NCBI GenBank assembly: GCA_964035545.1
Contig: OZ037768.1
Span: forward strand, 18,269,700-18,333,699
Origin: Bugula neritina
Taxonomy: Eukaryota; Bryozoa; Gymnolaemata; Cheilostomatida; Bugulidae
DNA: 64,000 bases
Direction of reading: 5' to 3'
The first letter of the stretch is position 1. Every line of letters begins with the position of its first letter. This document shows, piece after piece, positions 23,101 to 35,391 of this stretch. The translations under genes were made by a program, and so were the position numbers. The notes beneath the pieces were generated by a model. That model was not told the DNA's origin and ran no database searches. It saw only the letters and a list, made by a program, of their open reading frames with translations.

Positions 23101-26100
23101 TCATTTATTGTTGTGCTGGTATTTTTTATCACCATCATATGGTTTCTGTACCAAAGTTGAACCATCACTTTTGTATTTCATCCCCTTCAGTGCAGAATGA
23201 TATTTACGTGATACTAAACTTCTGTAGTGATGTTGAAAGCTTGGCGGGAGAGGAAACCTGAGCAAAGGATTGAGTTTGCTAAACAGGCTTTGGAGGAGAA
23301 AGCGGATTATGTGCCAGCTTTACTATTGATAGCTGAAGAGGAATGCACCATGCTTGTTGATGTATGTTGATGTGTGTATTTATATGTTGATGTGTGTATT
23401 TATATGTTGATGTGTATTTATATGTTGATGTGTGTTTCTATGTTGATGTGTATTTATATGTTGATGTGTATTTCTATGTTGATGTGTATTTCTATGTTGA
23501 TGTGTATTTCTATGTTGATGTGTATTTATATGTTGATGTGTGTTTCTATGTTGATGTGTATTTATATGTTGATGTGTGTTTATATATTGATGTGTATTTA
23601 TATGTTGATGTGTGTATTAATATGTTGATGTGTGTCTTTATATGTTGCATTTAGAAGGCAACTCTGTAAAAGTAATGTATAATATGATAAGATAATAATA
23701 TATAGTAATATAAAGTAATAATATAATAACATAATAATATTATTATGTTATTATATTATATATTATATAATAATATATAATAATATATAATAATATAATG
23801 ATATATTATAATAATAATACAATAATATAATAATAAATAAGCGAGAAAAAGACGGTTTACTATTTAATGTAGTCTAGTTTAGTTTCTAAATGCATGTTGA
23901 GTGTTTTTCAATGTTTGCTTTTGTAATGTTTTGTAAAAGTAATCATACAATTTTAACAAGATAGATTATATTATGTGGGTTCATTTCAGTATTGTAAGTT
24001 AAACACTTGATTTGAATGTTGAAATAGATAGAACGGATATTGCGCCAGGCGTTTAAGTTGGCTGAAACACAGTTCCGGAAGAGTGCACAAGCCCAGCAGT
24101 CGAATTCTGTCAGTCCCGAACAGGAAGTCACGCACAGTGAGTCATTCTTTCTTGATTTTACAGAAATTCTGTATTTTCTCTTCTATCAACGTGAAGTGTA
24201 TTTGTACTGAGCTGGTTGTCTTGAGATATTTTTGATAATTTAGAATGTGCTGTATAGTTTTTTTTATTTGTAATTGCTTTGCAAAAGTTGGCTATAATCT
24301 TTTTGTGAAAATAAACTGTCCTTTTGCATATGAGAGTCTTAAAAGTAAAACCTTTTTAAAACTCTATCGTCTAATTTTTTGGGTAAATAGAGAGTGGACA
24401 TGCTCTCAGTTTTAAATTTTAATTTGACTGACAATTTTTCAGGAGAAATTGTATTAAAGTAATTTTAGTCTATAAGTCGATAATTTATCTAGACATGCAG
24501 GTTTGTTTTTAAACCGTGTGCTGTGTATGTAGAGAGAGATAGCAACATCTATGTATACGCTAAAAGGAGGCTGGCAATGTGCTTACGAAGACTCAAAAAG
24601 GTTAAAGAAGCTGTAAAGTTATTTCGTGAGGTATTTATTCTCTGATATCCTACTGGTGTATCAAAACCTAGCTAAATTTCATGCTTATCTTTTATATAAT
24701 AGTTCATATAATAACTAGATAAAAACCCGAAAGTGCAATTTTTTCTTTGTTATAATTAGAATAACAAGTTAAAATAATAATTTGCCTTGTTGCCATCTAG
24801 TGTGGTGTTTTTATGTTGTATAATTTAGTATTTCAAATTTCACTTCTACAAAAATGTCTTGTATCTGATTGAAATATTGACTTGTAGCATTTGTTTGTAA
24901 TTGGAATTTGTAACAAGAAGTATTTGGTTAACAAAACCCACAGTTGTCATATAATTATATATCTGTAGATGATAATATAGCATTACCTGTAAGGGTAGGT
25001 AATAAAACTATGCATGTATTTGCATCCAGTTGGTGAAAGACTTCCCAGTCTCTCCATTCAACGTACACGAGAACCTGATAGAGGCTCTGCTGGAGCTGCA
25101 GCAGTACCCAGATGTGCAGTCTGTCCTCACTAGATACGATGACATATCTCTACCTAAGTCAGCCTGCATATGCTACTCTGTAGCTCTACTCAAAGCCCGT
25201 GCAGTAGCTGACAAGTTAGTACCCTCTTTCTCCTTCTCAAATGACAAAATACGTAGAAATTTAGAAATTGATCTGTTGTTTTGGTTTCTGAAGCATTATT
25301 TACAAAAATGTTGTTGAATTGTAAAGTAAAGAATTATAATTCATGTTGCTGTTCATTTAAAAGCTAAATATTCATTGCTAATACAATATCATTGGAAAAT
25401 CTGGGTGTAGATTACATACTTCGTGTACGTGTATATCCATATTGATGGCTCAGAAGTGTCATTGACACGTTTTGCAGGTTCTCACCAGATATTGCGTCTA
25501 AAAGGGGGCTCAGCACGGCTGAAATGGCTGCAGTAGAAGCTATACACCGAGCAGTGGAGTTTAACCCTCATGTTCCAAAATATCTTCTAGAGATGAAGCC
25601 CTTGGTGCTCCCCCCTGAACATATTCTCAAGAGGGGGGACTCTGAGGCTGTGGCGTACTCATTCTACCACCTCAGACATTGGATGCGCATAGAAGGAGCT
25701 CTCAACCTTCTACACTGCACCTGGGAAGGCAGTATGTGGAGTTTGTAATGAAGATTATATTGAGACTTGGCTTACCTGTAGCACTTTGGTCTCTCAATGC
25801 AGCTCCGCTTGAAAATTTAATCGCTTTTTTATTTTCTTATAACTTTTTTTACCAAATTTATGTTTGCAGCACATGGTTAAGGAAATATTATTATATTTAT
25901 TAGTTATTTTATATGGCAGATACTTTACTTGGAAATATCGTAAGCTGTAGTATGAATGTGAAACATTGCTATATAGACTGTATTGTGCTGACAACTTCAC
26001 CATCTTGCTGAGTAGACTCATTTGTAAACATAATTTACAAGTTTACTCAGATAAGCTTTAAGTTTTGCATCAACTCGCTGTGTCTGATGCTGCACTAAAC

Positions 26101-27120
26101 CTGCATATTTGTTTTATATTGCAGCATTTAGAGCCTTACCGAATCCTTTAGAGAGTGGGCAAGTCTTTTACCCATATCCGTCAGTAATTGAAAATATGGA
26201 CAAAGAGATATTGCCTCGTAAGTATAACCTGGTGCATTACCAGTGTTAATAACATTCTACTAGATTTATTAAGTTTGTGTTCGAATTTTAAAAGGTTATG
26301 GGTAATTTTGCATGTCATGGTAAGATTCTGGATAGCAGATCACATCTGGTGTAGCTGGAAATCCTGGCAAAGTAATCATTAATTTTAATAAAAAGATTTG
26401 CCCAAAATGACCTCTGCGTTACTTTGGTTTGTTTATGAATTCACCACAGCCTGTTAGACCAGTAGTGACTTTAAACCATAAACCTCGCAGTCACTTTATA
26501 TATCATTACAATACGAGATACTATCTTTATGAAATTATTATTTATTCATATGATTTTATTTATTTTAAAACTTTGCAGTAGTAATTATAGCAGCGGCTGT
26601 TGAAATTAATATTTTTCTCATCTTCCAAAATGTGAGTCAGTTTTATTTGTGATGACTCATTCATCTTGTGATATTTCGTTAAAATAAAATGTCTGTCGTA
26701 TTCAGAAGAATGTTTGAAGCCACTTCATTTCATTGAATTTTTCTCAACTGTCTCGCAGCATTTCACGACGTGTCGGTGTACCCGAAGAAAGAGCTGCCTT
26801 TCTTCATCCTCTTCACTGCTGGCCTGTGCTCAGTCACTGCACTTCTTGCCATACTAACTCACAAGTATCCAGATAAAATGGCAGACTTAATTAGAAATGT
26901 GAGGCTCTTAATCTAATATTTCGCACTACTAGAATAATGATAATTCTATTGACTTATATAGCATAATGTCTAATACTCACATTACTGTATTTTCTATTTT
27001 ATTTTATTTTATTTTCTATTTTAGATTGCATTTACCATATCAGACCCGCTGGTGTTATTAGCTGAAAGGATCTTCACAATTTTACCTTCTGCTCTTCATC
27101 AGTATTTAACTCAATTTTAA
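20105..27120 (+). CDS. ST7: ST7 (suppressor of tumorigenicity 7) homologue, complete
   Basis: Twelve exons splice in frame: 20105-20189, 21526-21608, 22332-22458, 22728-22898, 23228-23361, 24028-24136, 24533-24630, 25030-25214, 25478-25731, 26125-26217, 26759-26898, 27025-27120 (stop TAA). The product is about 524 residues, close to the family's 550-585. Hallmarks are [57 protein letters not shown] and [19 protein letters not shown]. Membrane segments are at residues 6-22 (exon 1), around 40-60, and near the C terminus in exon 11 ([19 protein letters not shown]). The middle is the TPR-like helical part. The start is the first ATG, in the context AAGTATGG. ST7 is a conserved multi-pass membrane protein whose biochemical function is not settled. 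It faces Wnt2 tail-to-tail. A minisatellite starts right at the donor of exon 5. Confidence 0.97.
20260..20430. repeat. degenerate CAATCAGTATCA-type repeat
   Basis: About 170 bp in ST7 intron 1 made of loosely repeated words such as CAATCAGTATCACAATGACA. The copies are diverged and the period varies. Confidence 0.6.
21335..21430 (-). mobile_element. SINE family B copy (tRNA-Ala-like head)
   Basis: The minus strand reads TGTAATGGTTAGCG (A box), an anticodon-like loop CTTGCAAG, and GGGTTCGAATCCC (B box). The two arms that would form the acceptor stem do not pair, so it is not an intact tRNA. Relatives are at 29208-29300 and 60003-60105. It lies in ST7 intron 1. Confidence 0.7.
23362..23645 (+). 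repeat. 18-20 bp minisatellite beginning at the ST7 exon 5 donor
   Basis: About 15 units of TTGATGTGTATTTATATG and close variants (TTTCTATG, GTGTATT). The array starts at the first base of ST7 intron 5. The donor junction itself (GTTGAT followed by GTATGTTGATGTG) resembles a repeat unit. It stays open in two frames by chance, but reading through from exon 5 meets a TGA within three codons. Confidence 0.95.
23680..23840. repeat. TAATAATA simple repeat
   Basis: About 160 bp of AT-only sequence made of TAA/TAT words, in ST7 intron 5 just after the minisatellite. It contains short inverted stretches that could fold. Confidence 0.9.
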
Positions 27121-27536
27121 TACAGTGGAACTGTTGTTTCTATAAACGTATTTAAGAAATTTGCTAATCAATTGTTCATTTGGAAATTTAAATGAATGTT
27201 TTGGAAAGCAATTTTCACTTTCTCACTTTAACAATTTTATTATACATATGTATTCATATGTAGTCACCATCTATTATTGATAATTGATATTGTTTGTTTA
27301 TTTACATTGATAGCACATTTTTCGCTTATTTAAACCTGAAGTCCTTGTGAGGAGTTGTAAATGTGTTTGAATAATGTAATGAATTTCTATGTAGTCTACA
27401 TAAACTTTTTTAGTGCACTAAGACTTTTTTAATGATCTTTATTAGTCTAGGGTGCTATTAATATTTCCTTTGACTTTTTTTACAAGTGAATTCTGTAGTA
27501 AGCGGATTTGATATGTTATTTTTGTTTTATGTGTGT

Positions 27537-27542
27537 AATAAA
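27537..27542 (+). terminator. ST7 polyadenylation signal AATAAA
   Basis: Canonical hexamer about 417 bp after the ST7 stop, preceded by a T-rich stretch and followed by TTGT-rich sequence. Confidence 0.5.
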
Positions 27543-28369
27543 TTTGTACAACCTTAAATTTGTAAATTGAGTTTGCTTAATCTATTTTACACACTTATTG
27601 CTTTATAGTATATAGTAGATAAATTTTATTCAAAAGGTTTTAAGTATCATTAATTTATTAAGTTATGCAAAGAATTTTTATATTGTTTTTGCTTGTAAAG
27701 AAAATTAGCAAGTTTGATGAAAATTACTTTAATAGGTAGTTTTTTTAAAAATAATTTCAATAAGTTATTTACTCTTCTAAAGTAATTTAACACGGAAAAG
27801 ATCTCTTTGCACAATTAACATTTATAGAAGGTATTCTGCTTCATAAAACTGTTGGTATCATTTATAAACAAACAAACGTGTTAGTTGGAGAAAAATTTCA
27901 ATGCTATAGAACTGTTCTGTGAATACATTATATAAGAACGAATGATAAAATTTTTTAACATTCGGTCTGCTAAAGCACACACAAAACACACTGCAGAAAC
28001 TTCCGCAAACTGAGAGCATCACAATTATCATTGATCACCTATTTAAAATTAGCTCCCTTCACCCTGCATGTTAAATGAATATTATACAGGTGTGTAGCCT
28101 AAAGTATCTCGTATATTTTATACAAAAATATTATAACAGATAATTATACACATAATATAAATAATTTATGTTTCTAATAATATAATAGTTGTGAATAGTC
28201 AATTTGTAAACTAAATCACAAAACAAGAATAGATATTCTAACATTATTTGTATCATGAAAGATTATATACTAATGATAAACAATAATAAACATAGAGCGT
28301 TGCTCCTTATGTAATAACAGATAGCTTGACTGTAGCAGTTTGAATCATTTCCATAAAATAACTATTATA

Positions 28370-28375
28370 TTTATT
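28370..28375 (-). terminator. possible Wnt2 polyadenylation signal (minus-strand AATAAA)
   Basis: TTTATT on the plus strand, about 400 bp downstream of the Wnt2 stop. Other AT-rich candidates exist nearby, so the choice is uncertain. Confidence 0.3.
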
Positions 28376-28772
28376 TCTTATTGGTATTGTCCCTGTTTAA
28401 TTTGTATGACTTTCTAAAATGTTTTACTCTGTAACATGGAACATATGCATTGCAGAATATCAACACCCATTCAACCTCATGGTATTAGCATACCTTACAC
28501 AGAATGTTTTTTCAAATATAGGCAAATATTGAAGAGACATGAGGGTATTAAAACCTTTAAATTTAGATCGTCTAAATATTGACATAATATATACTCCACC
28601 AAACTCATTATTTTGTTTTCAGCTTAACCATTTCAAAGCTGGATTAGATAAAATTCAAGACAAGAAAATGTCTTCGATTAAACTAAAAGAGTCAAAAGAC
28701 ATTTATTGCATGTTGTCATGAGTTTTGAATGCAAATTATTGAAGCAAGCATTTAGTTCTCTAGGGTTTCTCC

Positions 28773-31700
28773 TTATGTTACTGTAGAATTATTTCTACTT
28801 ATTTTCTTGTGTCTTGACTTGCATGTATTGACATCTTTCTTGACTCGACATATTTCGCACTGTACATAGCAACACCACTGAAACTTGCAGTCACAGTTCA
28901 AGTCTTCTACTATTGTCTGACTGACGAATCCTTTACCACAGCACATATCATCGCAATGTTCCTCCTCTTTCGCTCTCTTGTTGGTGCTACAAGTTCTCCT
29001 TTCAGTGCCAAGAGATCCTGTCAATAAGTAGCACCCATAAACAACAGCCTTCACAATGTGGCAGATTAAACTAATTACATGTTTTTTTTTTCAGAGTTCA
29101 ACTTTCTGCTATAATTTTAATCATCAAATAATTGAATTCCTTGCTATTACCTATTGTTATTTTTTAGCCATCAGCTTAGCAAATTAACAAATCAAAGGAA
29201 TGAAAAATAATTGCCCCTACTAGGATTCGAACTCAAGACCTCTGGCTGCGCTAACAATTACAACACGGGACTATTGGATAAACTCAACACTACAAGTAGC
29301 CATGACTTTCAGATACATGTTATTACAAGAAGTCACATACCAATAAAAGGATTATATAGACAGTAATCAGGGGATTCATCCATGTAAACCATGTCTCCTT
29401 TTCTGAGACTACGGTTCGAGTTCACGGCTACCAACTTTCCCGTAGAGTCTTGGGTCGTGTCTACTTTAACTGCTCTATTATATTTAGTTTTAAGGAAATC
29501 ACCAATTATAGCAAAATCCTGAGTAGCTTTCCAACACGTCCTAACGCCGCAAGATCCACTAACGCCGTGACATTTACATTTTAGTTGCAGATGTTTCTGT
29601 ATTGCCTACAAAAGTCACACTAATACACAAACTCTGGTAAAAACCCTAAAATATATACAGTTTAGTTGGGGACAGGTTTAATAAACAGCATGTATATATT
29701 TTAATCAGCTTTTCTATTGGCTGTGTTGTTAATATTCAAAGCATATCAGCAGAAATTTAAAGGACTGAAAGGATATTTTCAAATACTAGTTTACCATTAA
29801 AATTAACCAGCTTCAGTTGCCTAAAACCTATGTATCTATGTGCTGAAGAGTCCGAATTATTTTGAAACCATAACAAAGTCTTTTGCTTATGACAGCTGTC
29901 AATGGCAAATTTAGAATAAGAGATGTGTTTTAGTACATTTACCCTTCGACCAGCATTGTTGTTGTGTAAGTTCATTAATCCTCTTAAATCTCTTGTTTCA
30001 GATTCTTTTGCATCAGTAAAAGATTTAGCATACTTTAACCCAAACTTCACATTATTGCTACACCCAGACCAGTCAAACTCTCCCTTAGAATCTCTACTTT
30101 TCCCGTTTTTCTTGCTGGGGTCACACTCACAGTTGGAGAGTGAGCCGTCACTACAGGCCATTGACAGAGATTGGACAACTCCCGCTGATGCTATGGTGTG
30201 AATGAAAGCAACCTCTTTGCTTCCTTAGAAATAAAGCAACAAATCATTATCTTTAAATACAGGCTGGTTATTTAAACATTGTACTATGAACATGAGATGA
30301 AAAAGTATGTTATTAAGCAGTCAAATTATTCTCACCAAGTTGAAATTTGGTGCATTAAAATGCTCTTTGGTATTAGAAATTTATGAAAATCCATTTATAT
30401 TTTGAACTACATATTTCATGTGATGAAATGTATTATAGTAATAGATATGTTGTTTTAGCCATTATAAGAAAAAAGAAAATATTTTACCAAACTTTTAATT
30501 TGTTTAACACTCTGTGTTAACTCAATGCTAGTGTTGCACTAAGTCTATTTAACTGCAATGGTTGTTGATTTCAAACAGCTTGCTGTATCATACCTTATAT
30601 TTAAACTTGTAATACTCATTGTATTTTTAAAAATATCACTGTTTTTATTACATGCCAGCCATAATTGTACAATGCATTTAGAGCAGTGGTGCCCAACCTG
30701 GGGGAATTTCCTCTGGAGGGAATTCGGACTTTTTAGGGGGGGTAATTTCATTTCTAAAAAATTTACGCAGTTCGTTGACGATTTTTGAGTTTTCATCTTA
30801 TTTTCCAAGTTACATGTCTATATCTATAACTTCATCTATCACCATCCGACTACATTTTACAATCAAAGTTTACTTCTATATGCGTGTATTTCCATATACA
30901 TACATTAATCAATTTACCATAACCAAGAGGAACTTTTAGCAGCTATGCAAGCTAATCTCTATGATCTATAATATACTGTATATCTATAGTAGATATATTT
31001 GCTGCACTAAATAATCTGTATCTAAAAATGCATGAACACAATCGTGACATCATTGCTTTTTATAGCAGCATTAATGCTTTCAAAACTAAACTGAAGTTGT
31101 GGTAGACACACATTTATATGAAACATATTGTGTCTTTCCCCACATTCAATTAATTATTAGGAGAATAACATGTTCCAAAATTCCAAATTTCTGAAAATCT
31201 CTCTGAACTCTCAACAGCGGTTGAACGGATTTTTCATAAAATGAAAATATTCTTAACTTGACACGTGACCCCACTCTAATGACCCCATTCTAACGCTTTG
31301 CTAAAAATTGCATATGAATTACACGGGGTAACTTTATTGAGATAGTTAATAAATCTAGATGAAATCTTTACCAATTGACCAGATTGATGGGTTTCAACAA
31401 GCAAAGTCTATTTATAGCTGACAATTTTGATGTTATTCAGCACCACCTTTCTATGCAAGGTGGGTCTTTCATCAATATTATTAAACTGAGAAAAGAAACT
31501 GCCTTGACCTGAGATTTGCCCTGCCAAAAACAGAGATATGGCAAGATAGCACAAAAGTATCAGCTGCAGCCATCACTTTATTAATAATCAAACGGCTCCA
31601 TGCTTTATACATACAGATTAATATTGCAATCATTATATTATAATCAAATCTAAAAGAAAATATAGATATGTATCAATATGTTATGTCAGTCTTTTTAAAG

Positions 31701-33806
31701 TACATATAAATGCAATTTTCGAAAAGGGGGAAATTTATAGTGAACATTTATGAAAGGGAGGAATGGTATAAAAAAGTTTGGGAACCACTGATTTAGAGTG
31801 ATTATGGCAGTCATATATAGACTTATAGCCTATACTATGATTTTAAATATCCAATTGATTCTGCATGTTACTTTTAAAAAAAATTTTGTGGTGAGAAAAA
31901 GTTGTACTAGTCTGCCAAATGATGTTAACAACAGAAGCCATACAAGTTTTAATTCAAGCGTAAACCTTGTTTCAATATTAGTCTTAAGGAATTCATGGCT
32001 GATCCAGTATCAATCAGATCAAACATTTCTCTAGCAGCATGATCAGTAAACATGAGCATGTGAGTAGCAGTAGAAGATGAGCAAATATAAATATAGAAAC
32101 ATAAAATAACCGCTCAGACTTCTCTAGATTGCGTGGTATTTTTAATCTGATACTACAGCTTCCTGTGAGAGCAAATATTAACTTAATGATATGTCAGAAA
32201 TTATTCATGCTTCATGAATTAATCATAATTACATAATTTAACAGCATTTAATTTAGCGTTGTAAAGGAAACTTGAAAATTGTTGAGTAAATTTTCTCTTT
32301 GCATTTCAGTTAATTTTGTTTTACTCCGTTTTGTGCAATGACTCTTGAAATTAGAACTGGAATGAATAAAACTTGACTTGTACAAACAATATTATATAGA
32401 ACTGACTTGTATTATCTACATAGAAGACAATGTTTTTCATATAATAATATAGCTGGACTTGTATGTATTGTATTATGTTAAATGTCATTATCTGATGTAG
32501 ATGTTATGTAGTTTCCTTACAAATGATTTCCCATCTAGTATTTTGTAGCTTCATTAAAATAATTTATTTACTGCAATGCAACATCTTTTAACTGATCACC
32601 AGAAGCTATGAGAGAAATAATAAATATTTCACAACTGTTTATTGTTTTGTATATACTCAATAATTTTTCTCAAACAATAATTAGTAATTAATTAAGTGAG
32701 TGTTCTAATAAATAAGTTATATATTTTTAATTTAAAGTACCAACTTATTTTATCACAAAGCTCAAAAAAGTAATCACAGCTGGGTTGAATATTTTTACTG
32801 CTTTTAGACTTATTAACATATATATCAGTAATTAGGAAAATGTCCCAAATTTGAAAACAGTTCAAAAAGAACTTAAAATGTTTATAATTTAACCCGACTC
32901 AAGATTTTATTGAAAATAGAATAACAATCAAATTATATTATTCCTATAAAATTCCAAAAGCAATACATCAAGTTTATCACTCCAAATTTTGTGTTCCACT
33001 AGAACGTATATAGACCTGAAATTAGTACCAATTTTATATTGCTACAAAGCCATCTCGCTCTCACCTCTAGAAATGAAGTTTGTGAAGAGTGTGGTATCTC
33101 GACTCTGGTATGAGAAAATGCTACAGTTCCATTTTCTGTGTCTGAACTGGTGCTGACACTCCTCTTCAGCTAGCTGTATTCCTGCCCCCATGTCTCTCAT
33201 CACATCTGGACTATTCCTACACAACTTCTTCTGAGCACTAGACAGTCCTGGAATGTTATCACAGAAAATTCCGGATCCTAATAGCTGAAACTGAAGCCTG
33301 TTAAAGAACCTACAAGAGAAATGTTTGGTTTAACATTTTGTTATAGGAACACTGATAATAAAACTTGTTATATTTTTGCTCATTGCTATACTCTGCCTAT
33401 ATACTTGCCCTTATTACTCTTCTCTGCCTGTACTTAGACTTATACTTACACCATACCTATACTTATACTATGCTTATTACTATATTGATATACTTACAGT
33501 AGACTTACACACAGCTATACTTATAGTTATTTAAAACTAGAAACATAAAAATAAGCAAGGAAATAAGTTACGGTCTAAACAAACACCAACAGAACATGTC
33601 CGTATATTATAAACCATCAGAAGCAAGTACAGTTGACATTAATTAGCTATATAAAATATTAAACTAATTGTTAAGCAACAAGAAAACAACTCAACAAAGT
33701 GGAACCCTTACCATGGAGTAGTTGCAGTTCCTTCAGCTGGGTCACTTAGTAAAAATATTGAAAAGGTAAAAAATAAATTATTAATTAGCAAATTTTTGCA
33801 GTTCAT
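28773..33806 (-). CDS. Wnt2: Wnt2 secreted signalling protein, complete
   Basis: Five exons in minus-strand order: 33806-33712, 33309-33065, 30223-29943, 29605-29341, 29017-28773 (stop TAA). They give 376 residues (human WNT2 has 360). Residues 1-24 are a signal peptide with a LLINNLFFTFSIFLL core; an in-frame TAA stands a few codons upstream of the chosen ATG. Diagnostic blocks follow: CDNIPGL, ECQHQFRHRKWNC, CDPSKKNGKSRDSKGEFDW, LMNLHNNNAGRR, CKCHGVSGSCGVRTCW (Ser223 is the expected palmitoleoylation site) and CDCKFQWCCYVQC. The CDP-K-DSKG-FDW stretch with MNLHNN-AGR is closest to Wnt2 among the subfamilies I know. The protein would be secreted and act through Frizzled/LRP receptors. The tail after the last Cys is unusually long (SRHKKISRNNSTVT). 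A 1.1-kb hAT element sits in intron 2. Confidence 0.93.
29208..29300 (-). mobile_element. SINE family B copy, degenerate
   Basis: Minus-strand AGTTCGAATCCTAGTAGGGG and a damaged A-box arm. The anticodon-like arm is shortened compared with the copies at 21335 and 60003. It is in Wnt2 intron 4. Confidence 0.6.
30684..31790. mobile_element. hAT-type non-autonomous transposon with 8-bp target duplication
   Basis: A 1,107-bp element. The left end is CAGTGGTGCCCAACC and the inverse of the right end is CAGTGGTTCCCAAAC. It is flanked by a perfect 8-bp duplication, ATTTAGAG, at 30676-30683 and 31791-31798. The 8-bp duplication and the CAGTGGT..CCAA termini are typical of hAT elements. No long frame survives inside, so no transposase is encoded. 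It lies in Wnt2 intron 2. Confidence 0.9.
33360..33530. repeat. ACTTATA/CTATACT cryptic simple repeat
   Basis: Wnt2 intron 1 contains scattered variants of CTTATACT and CTATACT words over about 170 bp with no fixed period. Confidence 0.5.
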
Positions 33807-33961
33807 AGTTATTTTCTTTTAAAACCATAAACATAATAATAAAATAACTTATCTAAAACTAAAAATAGAAATAACTATTTCTAAAAATAGCCATTCTGGC
33901 AAAATGAGCAGTGATACTATTTCCAGAGATTACAGTATGCAAACTACAAGGGAAGAAATAA

Positions 33962-34009
33962 ACTTTATTTAAGCATCGAGCTAACATGCCTCCTCTCATT
34001 TCATTGGCT
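33962..34009 (-). promoter_or_regulatory. candidate Wnt2 core promoter (CCAAT plus TATA-like)
   Basis: On the minus strand AGCCAAT (34009-34003) is followed about 30 bp later by a TATA-like TTAAATAAAG (about 33973-33962). That is some 160 bp upstream of the Wnt2 ATG. Spacing and order fit a promoter; no start site is demonstrated. Confidence 0.35.
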
Positions 34010-35064
34010 AATACAAACTTCGCTTATATTGACACTACTCAACTATTTGTTGCTTAATTAACCGAAAAACTGCAGTACAAATGGTAGTACTACTTGTGCG
34101 GGTTATTTGAGTTGCTATATAACATGTACCTGAAATAATAAACAGACACATTTCTGTTGATCTACGGCAGGTTATTTGTATACTGTTTGTGTCTTCTGAT
34201 CGGAACAGGAAATAAGTTCCTTTGATGCATCCAATTTGTAGGTAGGTAAACAGGTAGCGCAGCGAAACTTTGTAAATTATGTTTAACAAATTTATTTATT
34301 ACTTTTTCTGAGATATAAATTATTGAACTAAAAAAATAAAAGTTGTATGTAACAACTTCAGCTTGTAGCAACTCATATAAAGTAAAAAGATTTTATGAAT
34401 TAGAATTCCGGACAAATTGCCAGCTGTACTCATAATAAGACAAGATTTGGCATAATTTTAATGTTGATGCATTTTGAAATCTAATGCCTTAAATACAATT
34501 AAGATAATATGGAATAACAATTTTAGTACCACATCATGTGGGAATTATAAATATTTTTCTACATTTTCAATTAGGTTTGTAGTTGTATTGTATTGCTGTT
34601 TCTTGCAATAGTTAGAATGTAATTAAACTAATGAAACACAATAGATCAAATCTTGTATTATTTTAGCTAACAAACACTTTTCATTTTAGTACTGTTTGAC
34701 ACAATACATACTAACCACGTTGTTAAGCACATGATGCGACTGTTGCTAATTTTATAGTAATTTAATTAAATTGATGTTTGCTCTAAAAAGTATATCACTG
34801 CCATATTGAATACAAGATCTTGTCTGTGTTTGAACAAACTGAACTCAGATGTTTAACATATGTTACTGTGCATACCGAATTTTCTGGGTTAGGGGTTGAG
34901 AGGCTTATTATCAGAGAAATATTATTTAATAATTTTTCATACAAATACTGATATCATCAATACTGATAACACGATATATTTTTATTGATAATAAACTGCA
35001 ATTATTAATCATTTAATTTGGAGTTGCATCACCCCATTCAGCAACCAGTTTTTACTAGTTAGGT

Positions 35065-35391
35065 CAGGGCTGTCCAACAGGCAGCCCGGGGGCTGGATGC
35101 GGCCCCAGCCTATATTTATGTGGCCCTCGAAGGCATAAAAAATAAAATTATTTTTCACAGTATACATGAGATAGAATGAGAAATCACATTTAAATCTCTT
35201 ATTTATATACATGCAGCCTGCAGAAATTTTTGAGACTTCCTTGTGTAATAATTCAAAGGAGTTTGGACTAAAGTAATCTAAAAGTTACTAATGCTGTGGC
35301 CTCCAGCTCAAGCTAAAGCTTACAATGTGGCCCTCGCCACCAGAATACTCCCTTTCAGTGGCCCTTGGTCTGAAAAGGTTGGACACCCCTG
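35065..35391. mobile_element. short hAT-type MITE with 8-bp target duplication
   Basis: A 327-bp element. The left end is CAGGGCTGTCCAAC and the inverse of the right end is CAGGGGTGTCCAAC (one mismatch). It is flanked by a perfect 8-bp duplication, AGTTAGGT (35057-35064 and 35392-35399). The interior is locally GC-rich, including ATGCGGCCCC. There is no coding capacity. Its terminus differs from the 1.1-kb element at 30684, so it is a separate hAT family. Confidence 0.92.

Larger units (their letters stand above)
27121..28772. other. ST7-Wnt2 convergent intergenic region
   Basis: 1.65 kb of AT-rich DNA holding the two 3' UTRs back to back. A plus-strand AATAAA at 27537 would serve ST7 and a minus-strand AATAAA at 28370 could serve Wnt2. 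No exon or repeat element is recognised. Confidence 0.6.

Noticed and set aside
23374-23654. 84-86 codon open frames made of repeated YVDV/MLMCI units
   Set aside because: They are the ST7 intron minisatellite read in two frames; they have no splice context, and read-through from exon 5 stops within three codons.
29923-30201. 92-codon plus-strand open frame
   Set aside because: It is the antisense shadow of Wnt2 exon 3.
33712-33744. A 33-bp Wnt2 microexon after an acceptor CTAAG
   Set aside because: The frame continues upstream through a good signal peptide to an ATG at 33806, with an in-frame stop beyond it, so this is the end of a single first exon.
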